A stretch of DNA of 64,000 nucleotides from AP-15 sp963814805 (GTDB taxonomy: Bacteria > Pseudomonadota > Alphaproteobacteria > ATCC43930 > CGMCC-115725), in assembly GCA_963814805.1 (NCBI GenBank), contig CAWFER010000006.1, positions 248,001 through 312,000 on the forward strand. The letters are read 5' to 3'. Below, in pieces: positions 18,092 to 26,219 of the stretch. How positions within the stretch are numbered: position 1 is the first letter of the stretch; each line of letters opens with the position of its first letter. The notes under the pieces are model-generated. The model was not told where the DNA came from and made no database searches. It saw nothing but the letters and a program-made list of their open reading frames with translations. Position numbers and translations under genes: made by a program.

Positions 18092-19255
18092 ATGACGCTC
18101 GACGTGCCATTACTCAGATCAGACACGCCCGGCGTGGCCAACGTTCTCCACTTCAACAATGCCGGGGCCGCCCTGCCGCCGCGTCCGGTCCTCGACGCGG
18201 TGACGGACCACGTGGCGCGTGAGGCAGCCATCGGCGGCTACGAGGCGGCGGCCGAAAGAGAGGGTCGCATCGCCGATGTCTACGACGCCCTCGCCGCGCT
18301 GATCGGCGCGCATCGGGACGAGATCGCGTTCGTCGAAAACGCCACCCGCGCCTGGGACATGGCGTTCTACGCGGTGCCTTTCCGCGCCGGCGACCGGGTC
18401 GTGACGGCGCGCGCCGAATACGCCTCGAATTACCTGGCATTTCTGCAGATGAAGGCGCGCGCCGGGATCGAGATCGACGTGATCGACAATGACGCGTCCG
18501 GGCAGGTCAACCTCGCAGCGCTCGAGCGCGCGATCGGTCCGCGCACCAGGTTGATCGCGATGACCCACGTGCCGACCCACAGCGGCCTCGTCAATCCGGC
18601 GGCCGAAATCGGCCATATCGCCCAGCGCCATGGCATCCTCTATCTGCTCGACGCCTGCCAATCGGTCGGCCAGCTCGCCGTCGATGTGCGGCAGATCGGC
18701 TGCCACATGCTCTCGGCCACCGGCCGCAAATACCTGCGCGGGCCCCGCGGCACGGGTTTCCTCTACGTGCGGCGCGACGCGATCGGGAGGCTCGAACCGC
18801 CGTTCATCGATCTCCAGGCCGCCTCCTGGATCGACGCCGGCGCCTACGTCCTCCGTGACGACGCGCGCCGATTCGAAACCTGGGAGCGCTTCGTTGCCGG
18901 CCAGATCGGTCTGGGTGTCGCCGCCCGCTATGCGATGCGGCTCGGCATCGAAGCGATCGAAGCCCGGGTCAAGGCGCTCGCGGCGCTGCTGCGGCGGGAG
19001 CTCGCGACGCGGCCCGGCATCGGCGTGCACGATCGCGGCGTGGAGCAGTGCGGGATCGTCACCTTTCTTAAAGACGGCGAACCGCCGGCCGAGACGCGCG
19101 ACCGGCTGCGCGCGATGAACATCAACGTCCACGTGTCCCGTTCGTCGCCGCTCGATCCGCCCGCGCCCGGCATCGACGCGCTGGTCCGCGCCAGCGTGCA
19201 CTACTACAACGACGAGTCCGAAGTGGAGCGCTTCGTCCGCGCCGTGGCGGGCTAG
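18092..19255 (+). CDS. Class V aminotransferase / cysteine desulfurase-like enzyme
   Basis: PLP-dependent enzyme of 387 residues. FNNAGAALPPRPVLDAV at the N-terminus, ENATRAWDMA, THVPTHSGLVNP, the cofactor aspartate in LLDACQSVGQ, and the Schiff-base lysine near residue 213 in SATGRKYLRGPRG are all present. The start at 18092 has GGGAGG six bases upstream. The family includes SufS, isopenicillin-N epimerase-like enzymes and kynureninase-like members; the FNNAGAA opening suggests the epimerase/selenocysteine-lyase-like branch rather than SufS. No iron-sulfur genes are adjacent, so a metabolic role is more likely. Confidence 0.86.
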   Translation: MTLDVPLLRSDTPGVANVLHFNNAGAALPPRPVLDAVTDHVAREAAIGGYEAAAEREGRIADVYDALAALIGAHRDEIAFVENATRAWDMAFYAVPFRAGDRVVTARAEYASNYLAFLQMKARAGIEIDVIDNDASGQVNLAALERAIGPRTRLIAMTHVPTHSGLVNPAAEIGHIAQRHGILYLLDACQSVGQLAVDVRQIGCHMLSATGRKYLRGPRGTGFLYVRRDAIGRLEPPFIDLQAASWIDAGAYVLRDDARRFETWERFVAGQIGLGVAARYAMRLGIEAIEARVKALAALLRRELATRPGIGVHDRGVEQCGIVTFLKDGEPPAETRDRLRAMNINVHVSRSSPLDPPAPGIDALVRASVHYYNDESEVERFVRAVAG

Positions 19256-19320
19256 CCCTGCCGACCGCCCGCTTGCGACGCGTGCCCGGCGGCCGGCCTA
19301 TCGTGTAGGATGCGCCGGTC

Positions 19321-19335
19321 GCGCACCACGTGCGC
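19321..19335. repeat. Short perfect palindrome upstream of yghU
   Basis: GCGCAC and GTGCGC arms around CAC, 33 bases before the yghU start. It could be a regulator site or just a GC-rich chance palindrome. Confidence 0.25.
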
Positions 19336-19367
19336 GTGCGCCCCTTAAGACGCATGGAGCTCCAGCA

Positions 19368-20240
19368 ATGACCGACACGTCCGATTACACGCCGCCCAAG
19401 GTCTGGATCAACAAGCCGAGCGGCGGCAGGTTCGCCAACATCAACCGCCCGATCGCCGGCCCCACCCACGACAAGGTATTGCCGGTCGGCCGCCACCCGC
19501 TGCAGCTGTACTCGCTCGGCACGCCCAACGGCGTCAAGGTCACGATCATGCTCGAAGAGCTCTTGGCCCTCGGCCACAAGGGCGCCGAGTACGATGCCTG
19601 GCTGATCAAGATCGGCGACGGCGATCAGTTCGGCAGCGGCTTTGTCGCCATCAACCCGAACTCCAAGATCCCGGCGCTCTTGGATCGCAGCGGCCCCAAG
19701 CCGATCCGGGTGTTCGAGACCGGCGCGATCCTGATGCATCTGGCGGAGAAATTCGGCGAGTTCCTGCCGACCGAACCCGCGGCGCGCGCCGAATGCCTGT
19801 CGTGGCTATTCTGGCAGATGGGCAGCACGCCCTATGTCGGCGGCGGCTTCGGGCATTTTTATGCCTACGCGCCGGTCAAGATCGAGTACGCGATCGACCG
19901 GTTCGCGATGGAGACGAAGCGGCTGCTCGACGTGCTCGACCGCCGGCTCGGGGAGAGCAAGTATGTCGCCGGCCCCGACTACACGATCGCCGATATCGCG
20001 ATCTTCCCGTGGTACGGCGGACTGGTGAAGTTCGACCAATATGGGGCGACCGAGTTCCTCGCGGTGCACGAATACAAGAATGTGCAGCGCTGGGCCGACA
20101 TGCTGCTGGAGCGACCGGCGGTCAGACGCGGGCGCATGGTCAACCGCCTCTCCGGCGAGCCCTCGCAGCAGCTGCACGAGCGCCACGACGCCAGCGACTT
20201 CGAGACCAAGACGCAGGACAAGCTCGCCGCTGCGAGCTGA
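19368..20240 (+). CDS. yghU: YghU-type glutathione S-transferase / disulfide-bond oxidoreductase
   Basis: A 290-residue protein almost colinear with E. coli YghU, a Nu-class GST homologue that binds two glutathiones and reduces disulfides. Diagnostic stretches are YTPPKVWINKPSGGRFANIN, PIAGPTHDKVLPVGRHPLQL, TPNGVKVTIMLEELLALG and the thioredoxin-fold end NPNSKIPALLD. The C-terminal helical domain follows (AGPDYTIADIAIFPWYGGL). Start and length match the family. It faces a cupin gene on the other strand. Confidence 0.94.
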   Translation: MTDTSDYTPPKVWINKPSGGRFANINRPIAGPTHDKVLPVGRHPLQLYSLGTPNGVKVTIMLEELLALGHKGAEYDAWLIKIGDGDQFGSGFVAINPNSKIPALLDRSGPKPIRVFETGAILMHLAEKFGEFLPTEPAARAECLSWLFWQMGSTPYVGGGFGHFYAYAPVKIEYAIDRFAMETKRLLDVLDRRLGESKYVAGPDYTIADIAIFPWYGGLVKFDQYGATEFLAVHEYKNVQRWADMLLERPAVRRGRMVNRLSGEPSQQLHERHDASDFETKTQDKLAAAS

Positions 20241-20272
20241 GCCCGGGCTTTCTGGGGCTGCACGGCGCCCGG

Positions 20273-20731
20273 TCAAAGCGGGTTTGGGCCGACAACTTCC
20301 CAGCGGTGGCGCTGGAAAAGCTTGTCGTGTTCGTCGGCATTGGCCGGGCGGCGCTCCGCGAGCGCCTCGACGAGGCCGCCGGCGGCCGCCGGGGTGTAGA
20401 GAAACAACACGCGCCCGGTGTCGCCGCCGGTGTTCTTCCAGGCATGGGGCACGTCGCGCGGCATGAACGCGCAGGCGCCGGGGCCGCCGAGCGTGACCTC
20501 GTCGCCGATCTTGAAGGTGAACTCGCCGGCGAGCACCCAGGCGACCTCATCGCTGTCGCGGTGCAGATGAAAGAGGCTCGCCGCGCCGGCCGGCAGGGTT
20601 TCCTCGAACATCATGATGCTCTCGCCGGTCTCGTGGCCGAGCAGCTTCAGGGCGAACGAGCGGCCTGGTGTCGGCGAATCGAAATGCGTGCCCCCGCCCG
20701 CCGGTACGACAAAGCCCTTGGTTACAGTCAT
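20273..20731 (-). CDS. Single-domain cupin protein
   Basis: A 152-residue protein with one cupin beta-barrel. The first motif reads HLHRDSDEVAWVLAGEFTF (metal ligands His, His, Glu) and the second PRDVPHAWKNTGGDTGRVL (ligand His). A C-terminal extension (EHDKLFQRHRWEVVGPNPL) is typical of small stand-alone cupins of unknown substrate. It is convergent with yghU and upstream of the REP/RAYT region. Confidence 0.85.
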   Translation of the reverse strand: MTVTKGFVVPAGGGTHFDSPTPGRSFALKLLGHETGESIMMFEETLPAGAASLFHLHRDSDEVAWVLAGEFTFKIGDEVTLGGPGACAFMPRDVPHAWKNTGGDTGRVLFLYTPAAAGGLVEALAERRPANADEHDKLFQRHRWEVVGPNPL

Positions 20732-20916
20732 GTTGCTGTCCTTCCCTATGGCGGAATGAGGGTAAACGACGACGGCTCAATCCGCCCGCGCGTGGAACTC
20801 GGGCGCGCTCGTCCGCGCCAGTAGCGCCGATGGAGCCGGTGGCGGCTTGCGCAGCGCTGCATCCGCCCTACCGCGTTCCGAATTTCGCCGGTTTGCAGCC
20901 CATCGCATGCCTCGTC
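20732..20916. other. Intergenic stretch with half of a REP-like palindrome
   Basis: No gene seen. Positions 20857-20872 (GCTGCATCCGCCCTAC) match one arm of the REP-like palindromes found further right, so this may be one edge of a degraded REP/transposase unit. Confidence 0.5.
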
Positions 20917-21159
20917 TCAGCGCCGCTCGCCGGTCTCCGCCGGCTCGGCGCCGCCGCCGAGCCAACCCGCCGGATACAGCCCCGCCGCGACGCAGCGGCG
21001 AAAGCTGGAGAACGGCCACTCGCTCGGCTCTTGGGCGAGGCCGTGCTTCACCGGGTTGAAGTGGATGTAATCGATGTGGGCCGCGTAGTCGCGATCGTCG
21101 CGGATCGTGTGCTCCCAGTAGCCGCGCTGCCCAATGCCGCGCTCGCCCAACGGTCGAGC
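20917..21159 (-). pseudogene. REP-associated tyrosine transposase (RAYT) remnant
   Basis: The C-terminal 70-80 residues of a Y1/IS200-like REP-associated transposase: RGYWEHTIRDDRDYAAHIDY, then IHFNPVKHGLAQEPSEWPFS and SFRRCVAAGLYPAGW. Full RAYT proteins are roughly 150-200 residues with an upstream HUH motif; here that part is missing. The open frame instead runs backwards into a REP-like palindrome (encoding GGLHPPYAR), so the 5' half has been lost at the repeat. The Tyr/Asn-Pro region remains, but the protein cannot be active alone. Confidence 0.85.
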
Positions 21160-21234
21160 GTAGGGCGGGTGCAACCCACCACAACGGTCACGAAGTGAAT
21201 GGCGGGTTACGCGGCGCTCCACCCGCCCTACGCC
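21160..21234. repeat. REP-like palindrome, copy 1
   Basis: GTAGGGCGGGTG at the left end and CACCCGCCCTAC at the right are perfect 12-base inverted arms. Between them lie a small hairpin and the block GGTCACGAAGTGAATGGCGG shared with copy 2. It directly abuts the transposase remnant. Confidence 0.85.
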
Positions 21235-21437
21235 TGCTGGCGGCGATTTTCGGTGCTTCGTTCCATCCCTTACGCGGCGTTTCTTACGATCGGTCGATGA
21301 GCCGCTCGGTCAGGCAGCAGTCGTAGGGCGAGCGCAGCCCGCCACAGCGGTCACGAAGTGAATGGCGGGTTACGCGGCGCTCCACCCGCCCTACGCCCGC
21401 TCTCTGGCGCGAGAGCCGGGCGCTCCGCTGGTGCGCG
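21235..21437. other. Intergenic DNA with REP copy 2
   Basis: No gene is seen between the repeat next to the RAYT remnant and the end of the next minus-strand gene. The notable feature is a second REP-like copy at 21323-21397. Confidence 0.6.
21323..21397. repeat. REP-like palindrome, copy 2
   Basis: Same orientation as copy 1; the right-hand 48 or so bases (from CGGTCACGAAGTGAATGGCG to CACCCGCCCTACGCC) are identical. The left arm has drifted (GTAGGGCGAGCG), so one side of the palindrome is imperfect. Confidence 0.85.
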
Positions 21438-22373
21438 TTACTCGGCGGCGGCGGCCAGGTTGGGGGTCGGCTCCAGCGGCAGTCCCGGATGGCCGGTCAG
21501 CTCTTCGCCGAGCTTCCACATCTCGAGCGCCCGCTTTTTCATCCTTGGAAGCGTTTCGGTGATCTTGCCGGTGTCGAGATCGGCGGCAACGCCCGGATAG
21601 CCGGCCCGCGCGATCATCGCCGGCAGTTTTCCGGTTTCGAACTGCTCGAGGGTCCAGGCGAGCGGGTCTTCGACGAGGGTGCGGTCCCAATAAATCCGGT
21701 GGTTCTTGTTGCGCGGGCCGTAATGGTAATGCGCGCCGTTCCAGAAGTGATCAAAGGCCAGCAACTCGGTTTCTTCTGTGTAGGCCTTGCCCGGCGTCCC
21801 GCCGATATCGGCCAGGACGTGGATCGCGAGGCCGCCATCGCCCATCGGCAGCCGCCGCATCTCGAGCCCGAAGCGGATGTTGCCCGCCTCGAAGATGTCC
21901 GTGCCGCGGTTGTGCTTCACGGTGTTGCGCTTGGTCGCATAGATCTCGCGGGCGCTGGCTTCCAAATCGGGCAGGATATCCCGCACCTCCGACATTTCGA
22001 TCGCGGCGGCGATCTGGGGATAGCCGGCACGGTCAAGCATCTTGGTCAGCTTCGATCCAAGGGTCTTGATCGTCCAGCCGATCGGGTTGCCGCAGGCGAT
22101 CGGGTCCATCTGATAGTGGTTGGTTAGCGCCACGTCGCCGAGCATCTCGGGGCCGGCGACCGCAAGCTCCTTGTTCTCGGGCCCGTAGTCATAGCTCTTC
22201 TCGAGGTCGAAGCAATTGAAGCGCAGCAAGGTTGCCTCTTTGCCGGCGACGTCGGCCTTCACGTCGATCGAAACGCCCTGGTCGGCGTGATCCTGGATAT
22301 TCTCGTCCCACAATTCGTGCCTAACGGTGAACGTCAAGGGACCGGCGGTGAACCGCTGCGATGCTTGTGCCAT
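21438..22373 (-). CDS. Unknown protein with two copies of one domain
   Basis: A 311-residue soluble protein I cannot assign. The two halves look homologous. Residues about 50-140 contain LLRFNCFDLEKSYDYGPENK, NPIGWTIKTLGSKLTKML, DRAGYPQIAAAI and ILPDLEASAREIY. Residues about 195-295 contain LLAFDHFWNGAHYHYGPRNK, DPLAWTLEQFETGKLPAMI, ARAGYPGVAADL and TLPRMKKRALEM. The common core is YxYGPxNK, a Trp-Thr pair, RAGYP and a Leu-Pro helix. No signal peptide. A strong GAAGGAGC precedes the ATG. It sits between REP-like repeats and an acyl-CoA-dehydrogenase-like gene, perhaps in one operon with the latter. Confidence 0.8.
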   Translation of the reverse strand: MAQASQRFTAGPLTFTVRHELWDENIQDHADQGVSIDVKADVAGKEATLLRFNCFDLEKSYDYGPENKELAVAGPEMLGDVALTNHYQMDPIACGNPIGWTIKTLGSKLTKMLDRAGYPQIAAAIEMSEVRDILPDLEASAREIYATKRNTVKHNRGTDIFEAGNIRFGLEMRRLPMGDGGLAIHVLADIGGTPGKAYTEETELLAFDHFWNGAHYHYGPRNKNHRIYWDRTLVEDPLAWTLEQFETGKLPAMIARAGYPGVAADLDTGKITETLPRMKKRALEMWKLGEELTGHPGLPLEPTPNLAAAAE

Positions 22374-22447
22374 TTGCGAGCGCTCCTTCTTGTGAGGTAC
22401 GTCAGAGTATAGATAACCGGTGCAATCATCGCACGATTTTATAGCCG

Positions 22448-23632
22448 TTAAAAAGCGAACATCGTCGTATCGGGCGCCAGGCCGAACAGAACCCGGCCAA
22501 TCGTCTCATAATGCGCCTGGCGCCCCTGGGCCTGCTGCAGGGCGGTATGCATGTCGCGAAAGCGGCGCTCGAACGGCCGATCGTCGAAGATCGCGGTTGC
22601 GCCGGCGCCGTGGTAGAGGGTGTTGACGACCTCGCGAGCCTGGTGGATCGCCCAGGTCGAGGCTAGGCGGATCATCGTGTTTTGCTTGAGGTCGAGGATG
22701 CCCGTCTCGCCGACCGCTTCCCAGATCTCGGCCAGACCGCTCAGCAGGTAGGCGCGTGCCGAGCCCAACCGCGCCTCGGCCTGCGCCAGTTGCGACTGGA
22801 TCACCTGATTCTCGCATAACCGCTGGCGCCCGCCGCGCGGCGTCTTCTGCGTCGCGAGTTCGGTGAAGTCGGCGATCATGCCGCGCGCGATGCCGAGCCC
22901 TACCGCCGCGACGCCGCAGGCATAAAGATTGCTGCTGCTGAAGCAGTACAGCCGGCCTGGCTGGCGCGGTGCGATCTCCGGGTCGCGCAACACGGTATAG
23001 CGCTCGGGGATGAAAAGATCGGTCACCGAATAGCGGTCGCTGCCCGTGCCGCGCAGGCCGACGACGTGCCAGATATCGGTCATCGTCGCCCCGCTCTTTG
23101 GAAACAGCAGCGTGCGCAGGATTTCGCCGCCATCCGCGCGGCACAACGGCGCTCCATCGGGGCCGAGCGTCACGACATGGGCGCCAAGCCAGCTCGCGTG
23201 ATGGCTGCCGCTGGCGAAATTCCAGGCGCCGGTCAGACGGAACCCGCCGGGGACAGCCCTTAGCTCGGCCGGACCGACCGGTCCCCAGGCGACGATGCCG
23301 TCCGGCGGTCCGAAGATTTCCTCGGCGATCTCGGGATCGAGAAACGCGGCAACCATCGAACAGCCATTCGCCTGTTCGACGCACCAGCCGGTGCTGGCGT
23401 CATGGCTCGCGATCTGCTCGACCACCTGGACGTAGGTCACCGGATCGAGCTGGGCGCCGCCGAGCGAACGCGGCTGCAGCAGCCGGAACAGCCCGCTGTC
23501 GATCAGCGCCGACACGATCGCCGCCGGCAATTCGCGGTTTCGCTCGATCTCGTCCGCCGCCGCGGCGAGAGCCGGTCCGAGCGAGCGGGCGCGCGACACG
23601 TAATCCGGCCTATCGTCCAAAACCTCGCCCAC
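22448..23632 (-). CDS. Acyl-CoA dehydrogenase-like flavoprotein (HpaH/DszC-like)
   Basis: A protein of 394 residues with the acyl-CoA dehydrogenase fold. The pieces SGLFRLLQPRSLGG, WGPVGPAELRAVPGGFRLTG and GLRGTGSDRYSVTDLFIPE fit the group that includes flavin-dependent two-component monooxygenases and desulfurisation enzymes rather than classical fatty-acid enzymes. I prefer the GTG at 23632, since AGGAG lies eight bases upstream; an upstream ATG lacks a site. A perfect TTGATCTGGATCAA lies 70 bases before this start, implying FNR/FixK-type control. The substrate is unknown. Confidence 0.82.
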   Translation of the reverse strand: MGEVLDDRPDYVSRARSLGPALAAAADEIERNRELPAAIVSALIDSGLFRLLQPRSLGGAQLDPVTYVQVVEQIASHDASTGWCVEQANGCSMVAAFLDPEIAEEIFGPPDGIVAWGPVGPAELRAVPGGFRLTGAWNFASGSHHASWLGAHVVTLGPDGAPLCRADGGEILRTLLFPKSGATMTDIWHVVGLRGTGSDRYSVTDLFIPERYTVLRDPEIAPRQPGRLYCFSSSNLYACGVAAVGLGIARGMIADFTELATQKTPRGGRQRLCENQVIQSQLAQAEARLGSARAYLLSGLAEIWEAVGETGILDLKQNTMIRLASTWAIHQAREVVNTLYHGAGATAIFDDRPFERRFRDMHTALQQAQGRQAHYETIGRVLFGLAPDTTMFAF

Positions 23633-23701
23633 GTCTCGACCTCCTGCCTGCGCGCCGCGGCGCCGAGCAGGCATTCAACCAGTGATCCACCCACTCCGCC
23701 C

Positions 23702-23715
23702 TTGATCTGGATCAA
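23702..23715. promoter_or_regulatory. Perfect FNR/FixK-type binding site
   Basis: TTGATCTGGATCAA is a perfect match to TTGAT-N4-ATCAA, the site of FNR/Anr/FixK regulators. It is centred about 76 bases before the GTG of the acyl-CoA-dehydrogenase-like gene on the minus strand. No plus-strand gene starts close enough to be the alternative target. Confidence 0.75.
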
Positions 23716-23865
23716 GACCGGCGTTGGAGCACGGCTATCGAGCGGAAATAGCGTTGCCACCCCGGCAAGCACCGGCGGGATGCGATGCGTTCCGCCGCGA
23801 ACCCCGATGGCAGGTTCCCGCCCGGCGCTATCCATGGTGGCGCATGGCAATTGCGACGCAGCAAG

Positions 23866-23938
23866 CCTGGGGCGGGCGTAACCCGCCGTCTTTCTCCCGC
23901 ACCAATGGCGGGTTGCGCGATACTCCACTCACCCCAGG
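23866..23938. repeat. REP-like palindrome, diverged copy
   Basis: Outer arms CCTGGGG (23866-23872) and CCCCAGG (23932-23938) enclose the hairpin GGCGGG-CGTAA-CCCGCC (23871-23887) and a block AATGGCGGGTTGCGCGATAC. The latter resembles AATGGCGGGTTACGCGGCGC of the copies near 21.2 kb. Same family, clearly diverged. Confidence 0.75.
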
Positions 23939-23962
23939 ATGCTGGGATAGAGGGCTTGGCGA

Positions 23963-24286
23963 TTACGGGGTAGGGCCGAAGCTTGTGAGCAACTCGACGT
24001 AGAGCAACCTCTCGGGTGAATCCGGCTGAGCCGCGAATAATGCCTTCCACTCCGGATTGGCATTTTCGAACGCTGTGCGCGCTCCGTACGCGGCCATGTC
24101 GGGATATTCGATTACCAGGATGACGGGGCCGGTATCCGGGCCCGGAACCGTGCTGCGAAATAGTCGCACGGACTGCGGCATCACCAGACTGTTGAAACGC
24201 GGGTCGGCCGCGGCTTGCAGCTTGGCCATAAAATCGTCGAAGCGGCCGGGCTTGACGTCGTATTTGAAAATCGCCAGTACAGCCAT
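23963..24286 (-). CDS. Small ferredoxin-fold protein, NIPSNAP/Dabb-like
   Basis: A 107-residue cytoplasmic protein whose opening MAVLAIFKYDVKPGRFDDFM and middle LVIEYPDMAAYGARTAFENANPEWKAL suggest a dimeric alpha/beta-barrel (NIPSNAP or stress-response A/B-barrel) fold. GGGAGGG lies upstream of the ATG. Such proteins act as small oxygenases, isomerases or accessory proteins. No partner is obvious. The assignment to a fold is moderate; no function is claimed. Confidence 0.68.
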   Translation of the reverse strand: MAVLAIFKYDVKPGRFDDFMAKLQAAADPRFNSLVMPQSVRLFRSTVPGPDTGPVILVIEYPDMAAYGARTAFENANPEWKALFAAQPDSPERLLYVELLTSFGPTP

Positions 24287-24418
24287 CGTTCTGCCCTCCC
24301 GCGAGTGTCCGGATACTATATCGGATAAAGGACATTTCAGTCCGAGGGTAGGTCAAGGGAGCGAAATGCAATCCGCGGCGCCGGGCGCCGGATGATTGGT
24401 GGGCTGCCCCCGGCATTC

Positions 24419-24435
24419 GGCGGGGTTCACCCGCC
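24419..24435. repeat. REP-like hairpin near oxc
   Basis: GGCGGG-GTTCA-CCCGCC forms a perfect 6-base stem, the same stem as in the REP-like elements at 23.9 kb. It is 54 bases before the oxc start. Confidence 0.5.
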
Positions 24436-24488
24436 TTGCGGTTTGGCTTAGAACGCCCGGGTGCGCAGCCCTGAGAATGGTGGACGAG

Positions 24489-26191
24489 ATGAGCGCAGCG
24501 GATATGCCTGGCGAGATGACCGACGGCTTTCACCTGGTGGTGGAGGCGCTGAAGCTGAACGGGGTCGACACGATCTTTGGGGTGGCCGGCATCCCGATCA
24601 CCGATCTGCTTACGCCTGGCGCAGAATGAAGGGATCCGCTATCTCGGGTTCCGGCACGAGCAATCGGCCGGAAACGCCGCCGCGATCGCCGGCTATCTGA
24701 CCCAGAAGCCCGGAATCTCCATGACCGTCTCGGCCCCTGGCTTTCTGAACGGGCTGGTCGCCTTGGCCAACGCCACGACCAACTGCTTCCCGATGATCAT
24801 GATCAGCGGGTCGAGCGACCGGGCGATCGTTGATCTCGAGCAGGGCGATTACGAGGAGATGGACCAGCTCGCCGCCGCGCGGCCCTATGCCAAGGCCGCC
24901 TACCGAGTCAACCGCCCGCAGGACATCGGCATCGGCGTCGCGCGGGCGATCCGCGCCGCGGCGTCGGGGCGGCCGGGCGGCGTCTATCTCGATCTGACCG
25001 CCGAGGTGCTGGGCGCGGCGCTCGATCTGGAGACGGCGAGGAAGTCGCTCATAAAGGTGGTCGACCCCGCGCCGCCGCAGCCGCCGGCGCCGCAATCGGT
25101 CGCGCGCGCCCTCGAATTGCTGGCGAACGCCCAGCGCCCGCTGGCGATCCTCGGCAAGGGGGCAGCCTATGCGCGGGCGGACGAGGAAATCCGCTCGTTT
25201 ATCGAGGCGACCGGCATTCCGTTCCTGCCGATGTCGATGGCCAAGGGCCTGTTGCCCGACGACCATCCGCAATCGGCCGCGGCCGCCCGCTCGTTTGCGA
25301 TCGGCCAGGCCGATGTGGTGATGGTGGCGGGCGCGCGCCTCAACTGGCTCCTGTCGCACGGCCGGGCGCCGTTGTGGTCCGAGGACACGCGGCTCATTCA
25401 GGTCGACATCTCGCCGACCGAGATCGACAGCAACCGGGCGATCGCCGCGCCGGTCATTGGCGACATCAAATCGGTGTTCGCCGCCTTCAACGCCGCGCTG
25501 AAGCCGGGTCAGGTCAAGCGTCAGGCGGCCTGGATCGACGAGATGGCCAAGCGCAAGCAGCGGAACGTCGAGCGCATGGCGGCCCGCCTCAACGCCGATC
25601 CGAGCCCGATGAATTTTTCGAGCGCACTGCGCGCGGTGCGCAACGCGATCGGGACCCGGCCCGATGTCTATATCGTTAACGAAGGCGCCAACACGCTCGA
25701 TTTCGGCCGCAACATCATCGACATGGACAAGCCCCGCCACCGGCTCGACAGCGGCACCTGGGGGGTCATGGGCATCGGCATGGGCTATGCGATCGGCGCC
25801 GCCGCGGTGACCGGCAAGCCGGTGGTCGCGATCGAGGGCGACAGCGCCTTTGGCTTCAGCGGCATGGAATTGGAGACGATCTGCCGCTACGAATTGCCGG
25901 TGACCACAATCATCTTCAACAACAACGGCGTCTACCGCGGCGACGCGGCCGGCCTGCCCTATTCGCCGACCGGCCTTCTGCGCGACGCGCGCTACGAGAA
26001 GATCATCGAGGCGTTCGGCGGCAAGGGCTATCACGTGACCGACACGCCGGGCCTCACCAGGGCGCGTGAGCGAGGCGCTCGCGTCGGGCAAGCCGGCACT
26101 GATCAACGCCGTCATCGACCCGACCGCCGGCACCGAGAGCGGCCACATCCAGAGCCTCAACCCGCGCAGCGCCGTCGCCCAGAAGAAATGA
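24489..26191 (+). CDS. oxc: Oxalyl-CoA decarboxylase (two frameshifts)
   Basis: TPP-dependent enzyme that converts oxalyl-CoA to formyl-CoA and CO2. The catalytic glutamate segment GFRHEQSAGNAAAIAGYL, the central NAD-like domain and the TPP/Mg motif GDSAFGFSGMELETICRYEL with FNNNGVYRG are diagnostic and differ from acetolactate synthase. The start MSAADMPGEMTDGFHLV at 24489 fits the family. Shifts near 24611 (an extra T) and near 26065 (an extra C) break the frame. Corrected length is about 567 residues with tail GTESGHIQSLNPRSAVAQKK. The usual partner, formyl-CoA transferase (frc), is not in the window. Confidence 0.93.
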
Positions 26192-26219
26192 GGCTGCGCG
26201 CGACGGCCGGGGGGCGGAG

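Larger units (their letters stand above)
23633..23962. other. Intergenic region with FNR/FixK box and REP-like element
   Basis: These 330 bases hold no gene I can support. They contain the FNR/FixK-type site at 23702-23715 and a REP-like palindrome at 23866-23938. Confidence 0.6.

Noticed and set aside
20857..21397. Intact IS200-like insertion sequence
   Set aside because: The transposase lacks its N-terminal HUH part, so this is a remnant rather than an active element.
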